DNA of 44,165 nucleotides from Candidatus Halocynthiibacter alkanivorans (GTDB taxonomy: Bacteria > Pseudomonadota > Alphaproteobacteria > Rhodobacterales > Rhodobacteraceae), in the NCBI RefSeq assembly GCF_003333265.1, contig NZ_QOLB01000072.1:1-44165 (forward strand), written 5' to 3'. This document shows positions 44,090 to 44,165 of this stretch, in pieces. Under the pieces are notes generated by a model. That model was not told the origin of the DNA. It saw only the letters and a program-made list of their open reading frames with translations, and did not search any database. The translations under genes were made by a program, and so were the position numbers. Positions within the stretch are counted from its first letter, which is position 1; every line of letters begins with the position of its first letter.

Positions 44090-44165
44090 CACCTGCATTT
44101 TACAGCTTCTTCGATTTGTCGTGGCGCGCCCGCTACGGGACAAACACCCACTTGCCCACTTGCCC
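44090..44165. other. Tail of window
   Basis: 76 bases after the last stop. They contain a short direct repeat, CACTTGCC twice at the very end (around 44149-44164), cut by the window edge. No gene. Confidence 0.4.

Overview
The window looks like an accessory catabolic stretch from a marine-type alphaproteobacterium, most likely Rhodobacterales (Roseobacter group). This is inferred from the gene content (hydroxyproline operon, dimethylglycine-dehydrogenase-like demethylase, BCCT transporter, inositol-type ABC system), the moderately high G+C coding style and the dense directional operons. No species is claimed. No rRNA, tRNA, CRISPR array, intact insertion sequence or phage gene was recognised. 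Layout: (1) 1-3219, a partial TPR-glycosyltransferase and a divergent large methyltransferase whose starts overlap. (2) 3709-14493, a FadR-type GntR regulator divergent from a ten-gene operon: a polar amino-acid ABC importer (four genes), then every step of the hydroxyproline route to 2-oxoglutarate (2-epimerase, FAD D-hydroxyproline dehydrogenase, DHDPS-like deaminase, semialdehyde dehydrogenase). It ends with an enolase-superfamily enzyme and a second proline-racemase-family protein with both catalytic cysteines replaced. (3) 14923-20902, all on the minus strand: a LacI regulator upstream of a TIM-barrel isomerase, sugar-type binding protein, permease, ATPase and inositol-dehydrogenase-like oxidoreductase. 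The ATPase gene has an in-frame TAG at codon 4 of its best-placed start. (4) 21219-22100, a lone alpha/beta hydrolase, followed by about 1.35 kb with only gene relics. (5) 23457-29829, a five-gene oligopeptide-type ABC importer, followed by a convergent cytoplasmic sulfatase-superfamily hydrolase resembling phosphonate monoester hydrolases (30187-31734). (6) 32091-34538, an 815-residue FAD/GcvT N-demethylase. (7) 35594-44089, a LysR regulator divergent from a six-gene operon: aldehyde dehydrogenase, non-canonical M19 'dipeptidase', BCCT transporter, an unrecognised 567-residue protein, a DUF3726-like protein and an Ldh2-type oxidoreductase. 

How it fits together (inference): region 2 should import and oxidise hydroxyproline. 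Regions 6 and 7 look like uptake and breakdown of an N-methylated amino acid or betaine. The FAD/GcvT enzyme would strip a methyl group and the Ldh2-type enzyme could reduce a cyclic imine such as pyrroline-2-carboxylate. Duplicate semialdehyde dehydrogenases in regions 2 and 7 tie the two together. The least understood and most interesting part is the region 7 operon, with two proteins of no known role beside an M19 enzyme that has lost three of five expected metal ligands. Recurrent features are strong hairpins between the binding-protein gene and the first permease gene of all three ABC systems.
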